Source: an uncultured Flavobacterium sp. (GTDB taxonomy: Bacteria; Bacteroidota; Bacteroidia; Flavobacteriales; Flavobacteriaceae). Taken from it: a stretch of 64,000 bases of DNA. Both the position numbers and the translations under genes were made by a program. Under the pieces are notes generated by a model, which was given only the letters and a program-made list of their open reading frames with translations, made no database searches and was not told the origin of the DNA. Location of the stretch: NCBI RefSeq assembly GCF_951805225.1, contig NZ_OX638201.1:5580001-5644000 (forward strand), given 5' to 3'. Positions 50,140-59,302 of this stretch are shown one piece after another (within the stretch, counting starts at the first letter, position 1; every line of letters starts with the position of its first letter).

Positions 50140-51741
50140 ATGAAAAACCAATTAGAGATTACCGAAACGGCAATGGAATTTTTAGCCGAAAAGAGCCTTT
50201 CTTATCCAAAGATCTGGACAGAAGAAGCGATTGTTTTTATAAGTGATTTGCATCGAAAATTCGAATCGCAACGAAAACTGTTATTGTTACAACGCGAACA
50301 AAAACAAACTGCTTTTGATCAGGGCGTCATGCCATCTTTTCCTTCAGAAACCAAAACCGTCAGAGAAAGTAATTGGACCGCTGGAGAAATTCCGAAAGAT
50401 TTACAGGATAGGAGAGTGGAGATTACCGGACCTGTAGATCGAAAAATGATAATCAATGCATTGAATTCAGGAGCGAAAACTTTTATGGCTGATTTTGAAG
50501 ACAGCACTTCGCCAACCTGGCAAAATTTGATGGACGGACAAATAAATTTAATTGATGCGGTAAACAAAACGATTACATATACCGATTTGGCGAAACACAA
50601 ATCATATCATTTAAATGAGAAAATCGCAACATTAATTGTACGTCCAAGAGGTTTGCATTTGCCAGAAAAGCATCTTTTAATTGAAGGAAAAGAAGTTTCA
50701 GGTTCTTTGGTAGATTTTGGATTGTATGTTTTTCACAATCACAAAAGACTTTTAGAAAACAATTCAGGACCATATTTCTATATTCCAAAATTAGAACATT
50801 ATCTGGAAGCACGTTGGTGGAATACTGTAATTGATTTTACAGAAGATTATTTAAAACTAGAACGCGGAACAATAAAAGTGACGGTTTTAATCGAAACCAT
50901 AACAGCAAGTTTTCAGTTAGACGAAATTATCTATGAATTGAAAGAACATATCGTTGGTTTGAATTGTGGACGTTGGGATTATATTTTCTCTTACATCAAA
51001 AAATTCCGCAAGAACCCAAAATTTATCGTTCCGGATCGCGATCAGGTAAATATGACTTCGCCTTTTATGAATGCTTATTCGAATTTGGTAATTCAAAGAT
51101 GTCATAAAAGAGGAATTCACGCTATTGGCGGAATGGCAGCTCAAATTCCGATTAAGAATAATGAAGAAGCGAATGCTGTTGCTTTTGCAAAAGTAAAAAC
51201 GGATAAAGAGCGTGAAGTTAGAAACGGACACGACGGAACTTGGGTTGCACATCCGGATTTGGTTTCAATTGCAAAAGAGATTTTTGATAAAGCAATGCCA
51301 ACTCCAAACCAGATTCATATAAAAAGAGAACATCGAAAAATTACAGAAGAAGATTTGATTGAACCGCCAATTGGAATCATTACTGAAAACGGTGTTCGAA
51401 AAAATATCAATGTAGGAGTTTTGTATTTGGCTTCGTGGCTAAACGGACAAGGCGCAGCGGCTTTGCATAATTTAATGGAAGACGCTGCAACAGCAGAAAT
51501 CTCGAGATCGCAATTGTGGCAATGGCTTCAGAATAAAGTGGTTTTGGATAATGGCAAAAAATTAGATTTGGCGTATTATCACGAATTGGCTTTAGATGAA
51601 TTCAAGAAAATCAAAGACGAATTGGGCGAAGAAAATTACGAAAAAAGACAATTTCCATTAGCCGAAAAAGTTTTGGAACGACTAGTTGTAAATATTGATT
51701 TTGTCGATTTCCTGACTATTCCTTGCTATAAATATTTATAA
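50140..51741 (+). CDS. aceB: Malate synthase A
   Basis: 533 aa, the length of the A isoform. It carries ADFEDSTSPTWQNLMDGQIN, RPRGLHLPEKH, the metal/substrate region of VTVLIETITASFQLDEIIYEL (Glu ligand) and MNAYSNLVIQRCHKRGIHAI with GGMAAQIPIK. It condenses glyoxylate and acetyl-CoA to malate, second step of the glyoxylate shunt. First of the aceB-aceA pair, with aceA starting 112 bp after its stop. The 100-nt leader follows the operator described at 49997. Confidence 0.96.
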   Translation: MKNQLEITETAMEFLAEKSLSYPKIWTEEAIVFISDLHRKFESQRKLLLLQREQKQTAFDQGVMPSFPSETKTVRESNWTAGEIPKDLQDRRVEITGPVDRKMIINALNSGAKTFMADFEDSTSPTWQNLMDGQINLIDAVNKTITYTDLAKHKSYHLNEKIATLIVRPRGLHLPEKHLLIEGKEVSGSLVDFGLYVFHNHKRLLENNSGPYFYIPKLEHYLEARWWNTVIDFTEDYLKLERGTIKVTVLIETITASFQLDEIIYELKEHIVGLNCGRWDYIFSYIKKFRKNPKFIVPDRDQVNMTSPFMNAYSNLVIQRCHKRGIHAIGGMAAQIPIKNNEEANAVAFAKVKTDKEREVRNGHDGTWVAHPDLVSIAKEIFDKAMPTPNQIHIKREHRKITEEDLIEPPIGIITENGVRKNINVGVLYLASWLNGQGAAALHNLMEDAATAEISRSQLWQWLQNKVVLDNGKKLDLAYYHELALDEFKKIKDELGEENYEKRQFPLAEKVLERLVVNIDFVDFLTIPCYKYL

Positions 51742-51853
51742 AGAATTAAAAATTAAAAATACTCTTTACGCAGATAGCACAGATCTTTAATTTTTAATTC
51801 AAAATTTTTAATTGAATGAAATGCTTTTACTAACCAACTTAACTATATTATTT

Positions 51854-53134
51854 ATGAAAACAACAGAAGACAGAATTCAGGAATTGATTAACGATTGGAT
51901 TACGAACCCAAGATGGAAAGGTGTTGAACGTCCTTATACTGCGACAGAGGTTATTACGCTTCAGGGGTCGTATCAAATTGAGCATTCTATTGCTAAAATA
52001 GGAGCGCAAAAATTATGGAGAAAGTTAAAAAGTCAGGATTATGTTGCTGGTTTGGGCGCATTGACAGGAAATCAGGCGATTCAGGAAGTCGATGCTGGTT
52101 TAGAAGCGATTTATTTGAGCGGATGGCAAGTTGCCGCTGATGCAAATTTGGCAGGAGAAATGTATCCTGACCAATCGCTTTATCCTGTAAATAGTGTGCC
52201 AATGGTGGTTAAAAAAATTAATAATGCCCTTTTACGTGCTGATCAAATTCAGACTGTAAATGGAGTTGAAGATAAAAAAGATTACTTGGTTCCGATTGTA
52301 GCTGATGCCGAAGCTGGTTTTGGTGGAAATTTAAATGCTTTTGAATTGATGAAATCAATGATTGAAGCGGGGGCTTCAGGAGTTCATTTTGAAGATCAAT
52401 TGAGTTCTGCTAAAAAATGCGGACACTTAGGCGGAAAAGTTTTGGTTCCAACGCAAGAAGCGATTAATAAATTGATTGCAGCTCGTTTAGCAGCAGATGT
52501 TATGGGAGTTTCTACTTTAATCGTTGCAAGAACTGACGCTGATGCAGCTAATTTATTGACAAGTGATGCTGATCCTAGAGATGCTAAATTTATTACAGGT
52601 GAAAAAACTAATGAAGGTTTTTTCTATGTAAATAGCGGAATCGATCAGGGAATTGCAAGAGGTTTGAGTTATGCCCCATATGCTGATTTAATTTGGATGG
52701 AAACCAGTAATCCGGATTTAGTTTATGCTAAAAAGTTTGCTGATGCCATGAAAAAAGAATTCCCTGATAAAATGTTGGCATACAATTGTTCGCCATCATT
52801 TAACTGGGCGGCAAAATTATCAGTTGCTGAAATGGAAACATTCAGAGAAGATTTGGCTGCGATGGGTTATAAATTCCAATTCATTACTTTGGCGGGATTC
52901 CATGCTTTGAACACAAGTATGTTCGAATTGTCTAAAGCCTACAAAGAACGTGGAATGGCAGGTTATTCTGAATTGCAGGAAAGAGAATTTGCTTTGCAGA
53001 AAAACGGTTTCAGAGCGGTAAAACATCAAGCTTTCGTAGGAACTTCTTATTTTGATGCCGTTCAGAATACGGTTATGATAGGAAAATCAACTATAACGGC
53101 GATGGAACATTCTACGGAGGTTGAACAATTTTAA
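51854..53134 (+). CDS. aceA: Isocitrate lyase
   Basis: 426 aa from ATG 51854 (MKTTEDRIQELINDWITNPR). It has SGWQVAADANLAGEMYPDQS, VADAEAGFGGNLNAFELMKS and the catalytic signature KKCGHLGGKV with the active-site Cys, followed by LIVARTDADAANLLTSD. It splits isocitrate into succinate and glyoxylate, allowing growth on acetate and fatty acids. In-frame starts at 51812 (TTG) and 51821 (ATG) would only add non-conserved residues. Probably co-transcribed with aceB. Confidence 0.97.
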   Translation: MKTTEDRIQELINDWITNPRWKGVERPYTATEVITLQGSYQIEHSIAKIGAQKLWRKLKSQDYVAGLGALTGNQAIQEVDAGLEAIYLSGWQVAADANLAGEMYPDQSLYPVNSVPMVVKKINNALLRADQIQTVNGVEDKKDYLVPIVADAEAGFGGNLNAFELMKSMIEAGASGVHFEDQLSSAKKCGHLGGKVLVPTQEAINKLIAARLAADVMGVSTLIVARTDADAANLLTSDADPRDAKFITGEKTNEGFFYVNSGIDQGIARGLSYAPYADLIWMETSNPDLVYAKKFADAMKKEFPDKMLAYNCSPSFNWAAKLSVAEMETFREDLAAMGYKFQFITLAGFHALNTSMFELSKAYKERGMAGYSELQEREFALQKNGFRAVKHQAFVGTSYFDAVQNTVMIGKSTITAMEHSTEVEQF

Positions 53135-53143
53135 TTCAAAAAG

Positions 53144-53172
53144 AAAAGCCAGTTTATTAACTGGCTTTCTTG
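53144..53172 (+). terminator. Terminator after aceA
   Basis: AAAGCCAGTT / AACTGGCTTT stem, TATT loop, followed by CTTGCTTTTT. Confidence 0.8.
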
Positions 53173-53181
53173 CTTTTTATA

Positions 53182-53243
53182 GCCACGAATTCACGAATTA
53201 TTTTGTGACAATCTTTGAGAATAAAAATTCGTGAATTCGTGGC
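53182..53243. repeat. CACGAATT inverted repeat, copy 2
   Basis: GCCACGAATTCACGAATT (53182-53199) and AATTCGTGAATTCGTGGC (53226-53243), the same arms as at 45961-46022 with a different loop. Again between convergent genes (aceA and the Crp/Fnr gene). Confidence 0.85.
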
Positions 53244-53251
53244 AAAAAAAA

Positions 53252-53827
53252 CTATTTCTTCAAAAGTCGGGCTTTCATTTTACTGAAAAACTCAGGCGTA
53301 ACACCTATGAATGAAGCGATTTGTTTTTGAGGTACTTTGTGAACCAGATTTCCATATTTGGTAGAGAATTTTTCAAATCGTTCTTCTGCCGGTAAACTTA
53401 AGTTGTCCATTAACCTTTGTTGATTGGCAACTAATGAGTTCTCAATTAATATTCTGAAAAAGCGTTCTAATTTTGGAATTTCGTGAAACAACTGTTCCTG
53501 GTTTTCTTTCGACAAAGAAATTACTTCAGCATCTTCTAAAACTTCTATAAAAAGCTGTCCTGGTTTTTGCGAAAAATAACTGTACATATCGCTCATCCAC
53601 CAACCTTGACAAGCAAACGACAGGACATGTTCTACGATATTATCGTTGATGTTGAAACTTCTTAAAATTCCAGAATTCACAAAATAAGAATGTTTACAAA
53701 CTTCGCCCGCACTTAACAAAATAGTTTTGGCTTTGTAATTATGTGTTTCGGTTTTAGATAAAAAAAGAGCTTGTTCTTCGGGAGTTAGCGAAACGTGTTT
53801 GGCAATATTTTCAAGAATTAATGCCAT
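53252..53827 (-). CDS. Crp/Fnr-family regulator
   Basis: 191 aa. The cyclic-nucleotide-binding-like beta roll fills about 15-115 (TILLSAGEVCKHSYFVNSGI, IVEHVLSFACQGWWMSD). The C terminus has a short winged-helix region (PQKQIASFIGVTPEFFSKMK). No FNR-type Cys cluster for Fe-S, and cAMP residues are not evident. This shortened Bacteroidota type is common and mostly unstudied. Its ATG overlaps the stop of the preceding gene by 1 nt (TAATG), so translation is coupled to the purT operon. Confidence 0.9.
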   Translation of the reverse strand: MALILENIAKHVSLTPEEQALFLSKTETHNYKAKTILLSAGEVCKHSYFVNSGILRSFNINDNIVEHVLSFACQGWWMSDMYSYFSQKPGQLFIEVLEDAEVISLSKENQEQLFHEIPKLERFFRILIENSLVANQQRLMDNLSLPAEERFEKFSTKYGNLVHKVPQKQIASFIGVTPEFFSKMKARLLKK

Positions 53828-54144
53828 TATTTTTCTTTTATTAAAGTGAATGAAGTAGCTTTGAAACGACCGTTTTCTACTTTTCCGGTAACAGAAGCTT
53901 TGCGTATTTTATTGCAAAAACCATCTTCGGCATGAGCGTCGCCATGTTCGTCAATTGTAGTTCCGTCAACGAAATAAGCTTTTCCGTCAATGCGAACGGC
54001 TAAATCACAACTTTTGCCTTTCATTCCAAATTGACATTCTCCGCAAGCGGTTTCTACGATTTGAGGTTTTTCGGTTGTTTTTTTATCCTGAGCTTGTGTT
54101 GCTATTCCAATAAATAGGAATAGTATAAATAATGCTTTTTTCAT
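53827..54144 (-). CDS. Secreted cysteine-containing small protein, DUF6370-like
   Basis: 105 aa. Signal peptide MKKALFILFLFIGIATQAQ. Mature part: ETACGECQFGMKGKSCDLAV (Cys-x-x-Cys and a third Cys), KAYFVDGTTIDEHGDAHAED, then GFCNKIRKASVTGKVENGRF. Three closely placed Cys plus one later Cys and several His suggest metal or redox binding. The assignment to DUF6370 is from memory. It starts 2 bp after the purT stop and overlaps the Crp/Fnr gene by 1 nt. Confidence 0.8.
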   Translation of the reverse strand: MKKALFILFLFIGIATQAQDKKTTEKPQIVETACGECQFGMKGKSCDLAVRIDGKAYFVDGTTIDEHGDAHAEDGFCNKIRKASVTGKVENGRFKATSFTLIKEK

Positions 54145-54146
54145 TT

Positions 54147-55307
54147 TTAAAAGTTTACAGTTATTAATTTCGAAGTTGTTTTGGCACGTTCAATAATTTC
54201 TTCGATTGGAGTTGCCAGTGAATCGTGACTTAATACAACTCCCATTCGGCGATAAGGTCTTGAAGTTGGTTTTCCAAATATTCTGAAATCAGTTTTTGGT
54301 AAAGAAGCTACTTTTTCGATTCCGGTAAAAGTAGGATTTGTAGAATCTTCCGATGCTAAAATTACGGCGCTTGCTCCAGATTTTTCTAGTGTAATTTCGA
54401 AAATAGGAAGGCTTAAAATGGCACGCAAATGCAATTCGAATTCGTTGAAATTTTGCGTTCCCGCTAAAGTTACCATTCCGGTATCATGTGGACGAGGAGA
54501 AAGTTCAGAGAAATAAACGCCTTCATTTGTTAGGAAAAATTCAACACCAAAAAGTCCTGCTCCGCCAAGTGCTTCAGTAATTTTTTCGGCCATATCTTGC
54601 GCTTCGTATAAATCTTTGTCTGAAACTAAAGCAGGTTGCCAACTTTCCTGATAATCACCGCGTTCTTGTCTGTGACCAATTGGAGCGCAAAACAAGGTTG
54701 GATTATTATTTTGAGTAATCGTTAAAAGTGTAATTTCTGAATTGAAATTTACAAATGCTTCTACGATAACTTCGATAACATCACCACGAGAACCTGCAAC
54801 AGCATATTGCCAGGCTTTCTCGATATCACTTTCGGTTTTTATAGTTGATTGCCCTTTTCCGGAAGACGACATTAAAGGTTTTACTACACAAGGAATTCCA
54901 ACTTCGTGAACGGCTTTTTGTAATTCTTCTGCTGAAGTTGCGTATTGATATTTAGCAGTTTTTAAGCCTAATTCTTTTGATGCTAAATCACGAATAGCTT
55001 TACGATTCATGGTAAAGTTTGCCGCTTTCGCCGAAGGAACAACGGTGATTCCTTGTTTTTCGTAATCGTAAAAACGTTCGGTGCGAATGGCTTCTATTTC
55101 AGGAACTATAAAGTCTGGTTTGTGTTTGGCTACGATTCGGTCAAGAGCTTCGCCGTCGAGCATATTAATCACTTCAAAACCATGTGCAACTTGCATTGCC
55201 GGAGCATTTTCGTAACTATCAACTGCAATTATAGTTTGTCCGATTCGTTGTGCAGCGATGACAAATTCTTTGCCTAATTCGCCTGAACCAAGGAGTAGTA
55301 TTTTCAT
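54147..55307 (-). CDS. purT: Formate-dependent GAR transformylase PurT
   Basis: 386 aa (E. coli 392). ATP-grasp enzyme that converts GAR to formyl-GAR with formate and ATP, the formate-using alternative to PurN in purine synthesis. Visible: KILLLGSGELGKEFVIAAQR, VVKPLMSSSGKGQSTIKTES (ATP-binding loop), APIGHRQERGDYQESWQP, FGVEFFLTNEGVYFSELSPR and PHDTGMVTL. First gene of a three-gene minus-strand operon with a small secreted Cys protein and a Crp/Fnr regulator. Confidence 0.96.
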   Translation of the reverse strand: MKILLLGSGELGKEFVIAAQRIGQTIIAVDSYENAPAMQVAHGFEVINMLDGEALDRIVAKHKPDFIVPEIEAIRTERFYDYEKQGITVVPSAKAANFTMNRKAIRDLASKELGLKTAKYQYATSAEELQKAVHEVGIPCVVKPLMSSSGKGQSTIKTESDIEKAWQYAVAGSRGDVIEVIVEAFVNFNSEITLLTITQNNNPTLFCAPIGHRQERGDYQESWQPALVSDKDLYEAQDMAEKITEALGGAGLFGVEFFLTNEGVYFSELSPRPHDTGMVTLAGTQNFNEFELHLRAILSLPIFEITLEKSGASAVILASEDSTNPTFTGIEKVASLPKTDFRIFGKPTSRPYRRMGVVLSHDSLATPIEEIIERAKTTSKLITVNF

Positions 55308-55358
55308 TTTGGAGTTTTGTAAATAATGGAGTAGTAAAAGTAGCGAAAAATGTTTTTA

Positions 55359-55524
55359 ACCGCAAAGTATTGTATGTCTATGCAATTTATATTAACCGCA
55401 AAGTTCGCAAAGATTTACGCAAAGAACGCGAAGTTTTTGTTTTTAAGTTAAAGAAAAAGGTTCGCAAAGATTTTAAAATTAATCTTTGCGAACCTTGCGT
55501 ATTCCTTTGCGTTCTTTGCGGTTA
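55359..55524. repeat. CGCAAAG palindromic repeat
   Basis: TTAACCGCAAAG at 55393-55404 (a shorter AACCGCAAAG also at 55358-55367) pairs with CTTTGCGGTTAA at 55513-55524. Several CGCAAAG words follow the left arm, matched by CTTTGCG words on the right. The innermost stem is GGTTCGCAAAGATT (55459-55472) with AATCTTTGCGAACC (55481-55494). It lies just after the minus-strand U32 peptidase gene stop at 55532. Words of this kind recur at 15420-15470. Confidence 0.75.
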
Positions 55525-55531
55525 AATCATA

Positions 55532-57403
55532 TTAATGAAAATGATCTTCTTCAATTTCGAATTCAGCATCTTTTTCCCAAATTTCCATTTCGCAGGGTTT
55601 GCAGTTGAATTTTAGTTTGTATTCAAGTTCGCCTTGTTTTAAAACCAAAGGTTCTTTTACCTTAACGCCTACAATGTCTTTTTGGTGTATCGGGCATTTT
55701 TTTAATTCGTATTTGATGCAATATTTGGTTGTCATTACACGAGATTTTCCTGGATCCCATTGTAATTCGAATGCTTTTTCGATTTCGGTAACACCGTGAC
55801 GTTCGTAGAATTTACGAGCTGTTTTGTTCGAAACGTTATACATGAAATCCAGTTTGGTTTCAGGATATGGATGCGATGTTTTTACCATTTGGTGTTCTTC
55901 GCGTTTGTAGTTTGCCAAACGAATTTCAGTCAACTGATCGTAAACTGTTCTTCGCATTTCGTTGATTTTTGAAATAGGAAGGAACCAGTTTTGAGAAAAC
56001 ATAACGTTGATTTCATCGGCTTTATAAGGTGTGAAACCTGTTTTTGTCAATTGCGTTTTAATATTTTCTTCGATTGATTCGCCAGTTTTAGTCTGCTCTT
56101 TTGCATGTTCTAAAGTAACGGTACTTACGTTTCCGTCTTCATCAGTTGCGATAAGTTCAAAGCCAGTTTCTGTTTCTGTAAGTAATAAAGTCGTGCTTAA
56201 TTTACGAACGGCACTGTCTTCTCTTTCTACAATTTTGATGAAAGCGGCGTCGTTATTTCTGTAGATAAAAGTTCCGTCTTTTACTTCTTTTAAAACGTTT
56301 GGATAGATTTTACCATTTTCGGCTTTGTTTACGTAAATTCCGTCGGCTTCATTGTTTTCGTTGATGAAACAAAGTCCGTCACCATTGTTTAATAATTCGC
56401 CGTTTTCGATTTCGTAAGCGTTTCCAACAGTTCGGATTAATTTACCAATATATTGACCTTTTGATTTTGGAGTTTCCCAGGAACCAATAGAACTGTGTCT
56501 TTCGTTAACGAAATAATCCGTATAACCACGGTTGAAGGTTCTGTTTAAAGAAGAATCAAAAGTATAAGTACAAGTTCCTGAAGAAGCTTTGATATATTTT
56601 CCGCGTCCATCTCCTTCTAAATAGCTGTCTAGTTTTTGACGTAAATAAGACACGTTGTTTTTTACATAAACAACATCTTTCAATCGTCCTTCGATTTTAA
56701 AAGAAACAATTCCAGCTTCGATCAAATTAGGAATTTGCTCTGAAATATCTAAATCTTTTATCGAAAGTAAGTGACTATTTTTGATTAAGGTTTCTCCGTT
56801 TCCGTCGATTAAGTTATAAGGTAAACGGCAGTTTTGTGCGCAAGAACCGCGATTGGCGCTGCGTTCTCCGTTTGCCACACTCATATAACAGTTTCCGCTA
56901 AAGGATACACATAATGCACCGGTTACGAAAAATTCTAATTCAACATCGGCTTCGTCGTAAATCGTTTTAATTTGATGCAAGTTTAATTCACGAGCTAAAA
57001 CGACACGTTTGATTCCGGCATCTTTAAGGAATTTAATTTTATCAGCATCACGGTTATTGGATTGTGTACTGGCGTGAAGTACGATAGGAGGTAAGTCCAT
57101 TTCCATAATCGCCATATCCTGAATAATCAGGGCATCGACACCAATATCGTATAATTCCCAGATCATTGAACGACACGTTTCTAGTTCGTTGTCGTATAAA
57201 ATGGTATTCATTACCACAAAAACCTGAGCATTAAATAAGTGCGCATATTGTACTAATGCAGCAACATCTTCGATAGAGTTGTTGGCATTTGAGCGTGCTC
57301 CAAATTGTGGTGCACCAATATAAACTGCATCGGCACCACTATTTATGGCTGCCATTCCTCCAATTAAATCTTTAGCCGGAGCTAATATTTCGATCTTCTT
57401 CAT
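55532..57403 (-). CDS. U32-family peptidase, RlhA-like
   Basis: 623 aa. TIM-barrel peptidase U32 domain (about 1-330): EILAPAKDLIGGMAAINSGA, ADAVYIGAPQFGAR, the Cys cluster in VSFSGNCYMSVANGERSANR followed by GSCAQNCRLPY, as in proteins that hold an Fe-S cluster. A C-terminal extension follows with TTKYCIKYELKKCPIH and FNCKPCEMEIWE, four more Cys. RlhA of E. coli (5-hydroxycytidine at 23S rRNA C2501) has this architecture, so a role in rRNA or tRNA hydroxylation is more likely than proteolysis. Single gene. Confidence 0.88.
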   Translation of the reverse strand: MKKIEILAPAKDLIGGMAAINSGADAVYIGAPQFGARSNANNSIEDVAALVQYAHLFNAQVFVVMNTILYDNELETCRSMIWELYDIGVDALIIQDMAIMEMDLPPIVLHASTQSNNRDADKIKFLKDAGIKRVVLARELNLHQIKTIYDEADVELEFFVTGALCVSFSGNCYMSVANGERSANRGSCAQNCRLPYNLIDGNGETLIKNSHLLSIKDLDISEQIPNLIEAGIVSFKIEGRLKDVVYVKNNVSYLRQKLDSYLEGDGRGKYIKASSGTCTYTFDSSLNRTFNRGYTDYFVNERHSSIGSWETPKSKGQYIGKLIRTVGNAYEIENGELLNNGDGLCFINENNEADGIYVNKAENGKIYPNVLKEVKDGTFIYRNNDAAFIKIVEREDSAVRKLSTTLLLTETETGFELIATDEDGNVSTVTLEHAKEQTKTGESIEENIKTQLTKTGFTPYKADEINVMFSQNWFLPISKINEMRRTVYDQLTEIRLANYKREEHQMVKTSHPYPETKLDFMYNVSNKTARKFYERHGVTEIEKAFELQWDPGKSRVMTTKYCIKYELKKCPIHQKDIVGVKVKEPLVLKQGELEYKLKFNCKPCEMEIWEKDAEFEIEEDHFH

Positions 57404-57532
57404 TTTTAAGACTTTAACCTTCTGTGGTATTCACGGAAAAAAGTTTGCAAAGTTCTTATAAATATTTCGAGTTTACTAATACTGAAGTGACTTTTTTTGA
57501 AATAGTTGGGTTATATGGAATGAATTAAAACT

Positions 57533-57934
57533 TTAATTTATATTATTTTCAAATTTATTTCCTAAGTATTCAAATTTGACTTGATTGTAGGAGATGTTTT
57601 TAATTTCATATATAAATCTTTTTGGAATCAATACTGCTGAAATATCCATTGGATCAATATTAATCCAGTAATAAAGAAATAAGGTATTCTTGATTATTTT
57701 TGCATTTCCATAATATTTAAGACCTCCAGTTTCATATTTTTCAACAATGATTTGAATGCCTTTTTTTGTCTTTTTAGTAATGATAAGCTCTGCTGTTTTA
57801 TTTTCGTTTCTTTTTAAATAATTAGAATTAAAAGCCTCTTGATGAGTAAATTTAATATTTATGTTTTCTAATTCATTTTTTTTGCAGCCAGTAAATAAAA
57901 AAAGAACTATCAATACGCAGAAAATATATTTCAT
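57533..57934 (-). CDS. Small lipoprotein of unknown function
   Basis: 133 aa. Lipoprotein signal with lipobox FTGCKKNEL (Cys at 17). The mature part is mostly beta strand with many Lys, Asn and Ile (INIKFTHQEAFNSNYLKRNE, MDISAVLIPKRFIYEIKNIS). I do not recognise a family. The coding strand is more AT-rich than neighbours. It follows the outer membrane protein gene by 20 bp on the minus strand and is probably co-transcribed with it. Confidence 0.75.
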   Translation of the reverse strand: MKYIFCVLIVLFLFTGCKKNELENINIKFTHQEAFNSNYLKRNENKTAELIITKKTKKGIQIIVEKYETGGLKYYGNAKIIKNTLFLYYWINIDPMDISAVLIPKRFIYEIKNISYNQVKFEYLGNKFENNIN

Positions 57935-57954
57935 ATTAATTAAGTTTTTTTAAT

Positions 57955-58548
57955 TTAATCTAACGGAAAATTATATCCTACAGCAAATATCCCGGACGAT
58001 TGTTTGGCTGCGGGATGAAAGTAGCCCGAAATACCAATTTCAAAATTATTTCTTCGACCAATAGCTAATCCAATACTGAAAGGAATATGTAATAACACGT
58101 CGCTTTTGTTGAAATTAAGGTTCGGTGTAAATGTTTCGAATTTACCTATCGAAGTACCAATACCTCCTTCAATAAAAGGTGCAACCCAAGGAATTGGTGC
58201 ACACAGACGAACTTTTGCTCCAAGTAAAAAAGCATTGGTTGTTACTTTGTATTGAGGTTGATTTTGTAGCGTCTGATTTTTTTCAACAGATGTAAAGATG
58301 CCTCCCGCATATGGACGTACGCTAAACCATGATTTTAATCCAATGATATATTCTGCTTGAAAATATGGACCACCGCCCATAACATCAACTTCTTCTTGAC
58401 TGCCGTAATTTTCAATGTAGTAAGAACTGCTTGCGGCAAAACCTATGGAGCCTTTGATAGAATTGCCTTCTGTTTGGGATTTTGCCTGATTGCTAAAGAA
58501 TAAAGTAAAGATTAAAATTAAGAACGAATTGCGTAATGCTAGATTCAT
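57955..58548 (-). CDS. Outer membrane beta-barrel protein
   Basis: 197 aa. Signal peptide (MNLALRNSFLILIFTLFFSN then QAKSQT). The mature sequence alternates Gly/aromatic strands typical of a small 8-strand barrel: GSIGFAASSSYYIENYG, YFQAEYIIGLKSWFSVRPYA, PFIEGGIGTSIGKF, ending GIFAVGYNFPLD. Function unknown. First of a two-gene run with the lipoprotein that follows. Confidence 0.85.
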   Translation of the reverse strand: MNLALRNSFLILIFTLFFSNQAKSQTEGNSIKGSIGFAASSSYYIENYGSQEEVDVMGGGPYFQAEYIIGLKSWFSVRPYAGGIFTSVEKNQTLQNQPQYKVTTNAFLLGAKVRLCAPIPWVAPFIEGGIGTSIGKFETFTPNLNFNKSDVLLHIPFSIGLAIGRRNNFEIGISGYFHPAAKQSSGIFAVGYNFPLD

Positions 58549-58626
58549 GAAACATTTTTTGGTTGTGAATTTATTTTTTTTGGTCGGGGCGAAAGTAGAG
58601 CTTTATTTTTAAATTCCTACAAAATA

Positions 58627-58662
58627 AAAAAACTACTTGGCTATTAAACCAAGTAGTTTTCG
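58627..58662. terminator. Terminator of the four-helix-bundle protein gene
   Basis: AACTACTTGG / CCAAGTAGTT stem with an 8-nt loop; A run on the left gives a T run for minus-strand transcripts. Confidence 0.8.
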
Positions 58663-58687
58663 CTCCCAAAAAAAATAGTGTCAATTA

Positions 58688-59146
58688 TTATGACAATCTT
58701 TTCGTTTTAATTTTATCCAATGTGCTTTGGATATTATTTAATTGTTTCGAAATAATAGCAATTTGAGTGCCTTCAAGTTCGTTTTTATCCAAAGCCATTT
58801 TGTATTTTTCAATGGCTGCTTCTTCTCCGGTGATACATGCATTTACAATCGCTTGGGTATCTCCGCCAGTAAATGATGATTTAATGTCGATCCAGGTACG
58901 ATGTAAAGCGCCTAATGCGCCTCCGCCGGAAGTATCGGTTGATTTTCCTAGTTTGTTGATTTGGTCTTGCAATTCAACTATAAATAAAGCACGTTCCCGA
59001 GCGTAGTCTAAGAATTCAGCTTTAATTGACAAATCGTTTACATGCTCAGCGGCATTTGTATATCCTAGTTTTCCATCTTCTAAAATAGAAATTAATCCTT
59101 CTAGTGTATTAACTGTTTCTGTGGTAGTTTCTTCTGTATGTATCAT
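58688..59146 (-). CDS. PA2169-family four-helix-bundle protein (DUF2383)
   Basis: 152 aa. All-helical: ETVNTLEGLISILEDGKLGY, AEFLDYARERALFIVELQDQ, GGALGALHRTWIDIKSSFTG, CITGEEAAIEKYKMALD. The E...E-xx-H type helix pairs of DUF2383 resemble ferritin-like proteins, but I cannot point to a complete di-iron site. These proteins are commonly stress-induced and cytoplasmic; function unknown. Single gene. Confidence 0.85.
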   Translation of the reverse strand: MIHTEETTTETVNTLEGLISILEDGKLGYTNAAEHVNDLSIKAEFLDYARERALFIVELQDQINKLGKSTDTSGGGALGALHRTWIDIKSSFTGGDTQAIVNACITGEEAAIEKYKMALDKNELEGTQIAIISKQLNNIQSTLDKIKTKRLS

Positions 59147-59272
59147 GATAATATTTTTTTTAATTATGTGTTATACAAAGTTGGGGATTTACAGAAGCTT
59201 TTGTCTTACAGAATTATAGCGTTGATTTATATGATTGTAGAATGGGAATTTTGAAAGTATAAGATTTTTTTT

Positions 59273-59302
59273 GCCACGAATTTCACAAATTTTCACTAAT
59301 TA
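59273..59302. repeat. Degraded single arm of the CACGAATT repeat
   Basis: GCCACGAATTTCACAAATTTT resembles the 19-bp arm found at 45961 and 53182, without a partner arm. It lies in the 373-bp gap after the four-helix-bundle gene, which otherwise holds a family A repeat and a terminator. Confidence 0.5.
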
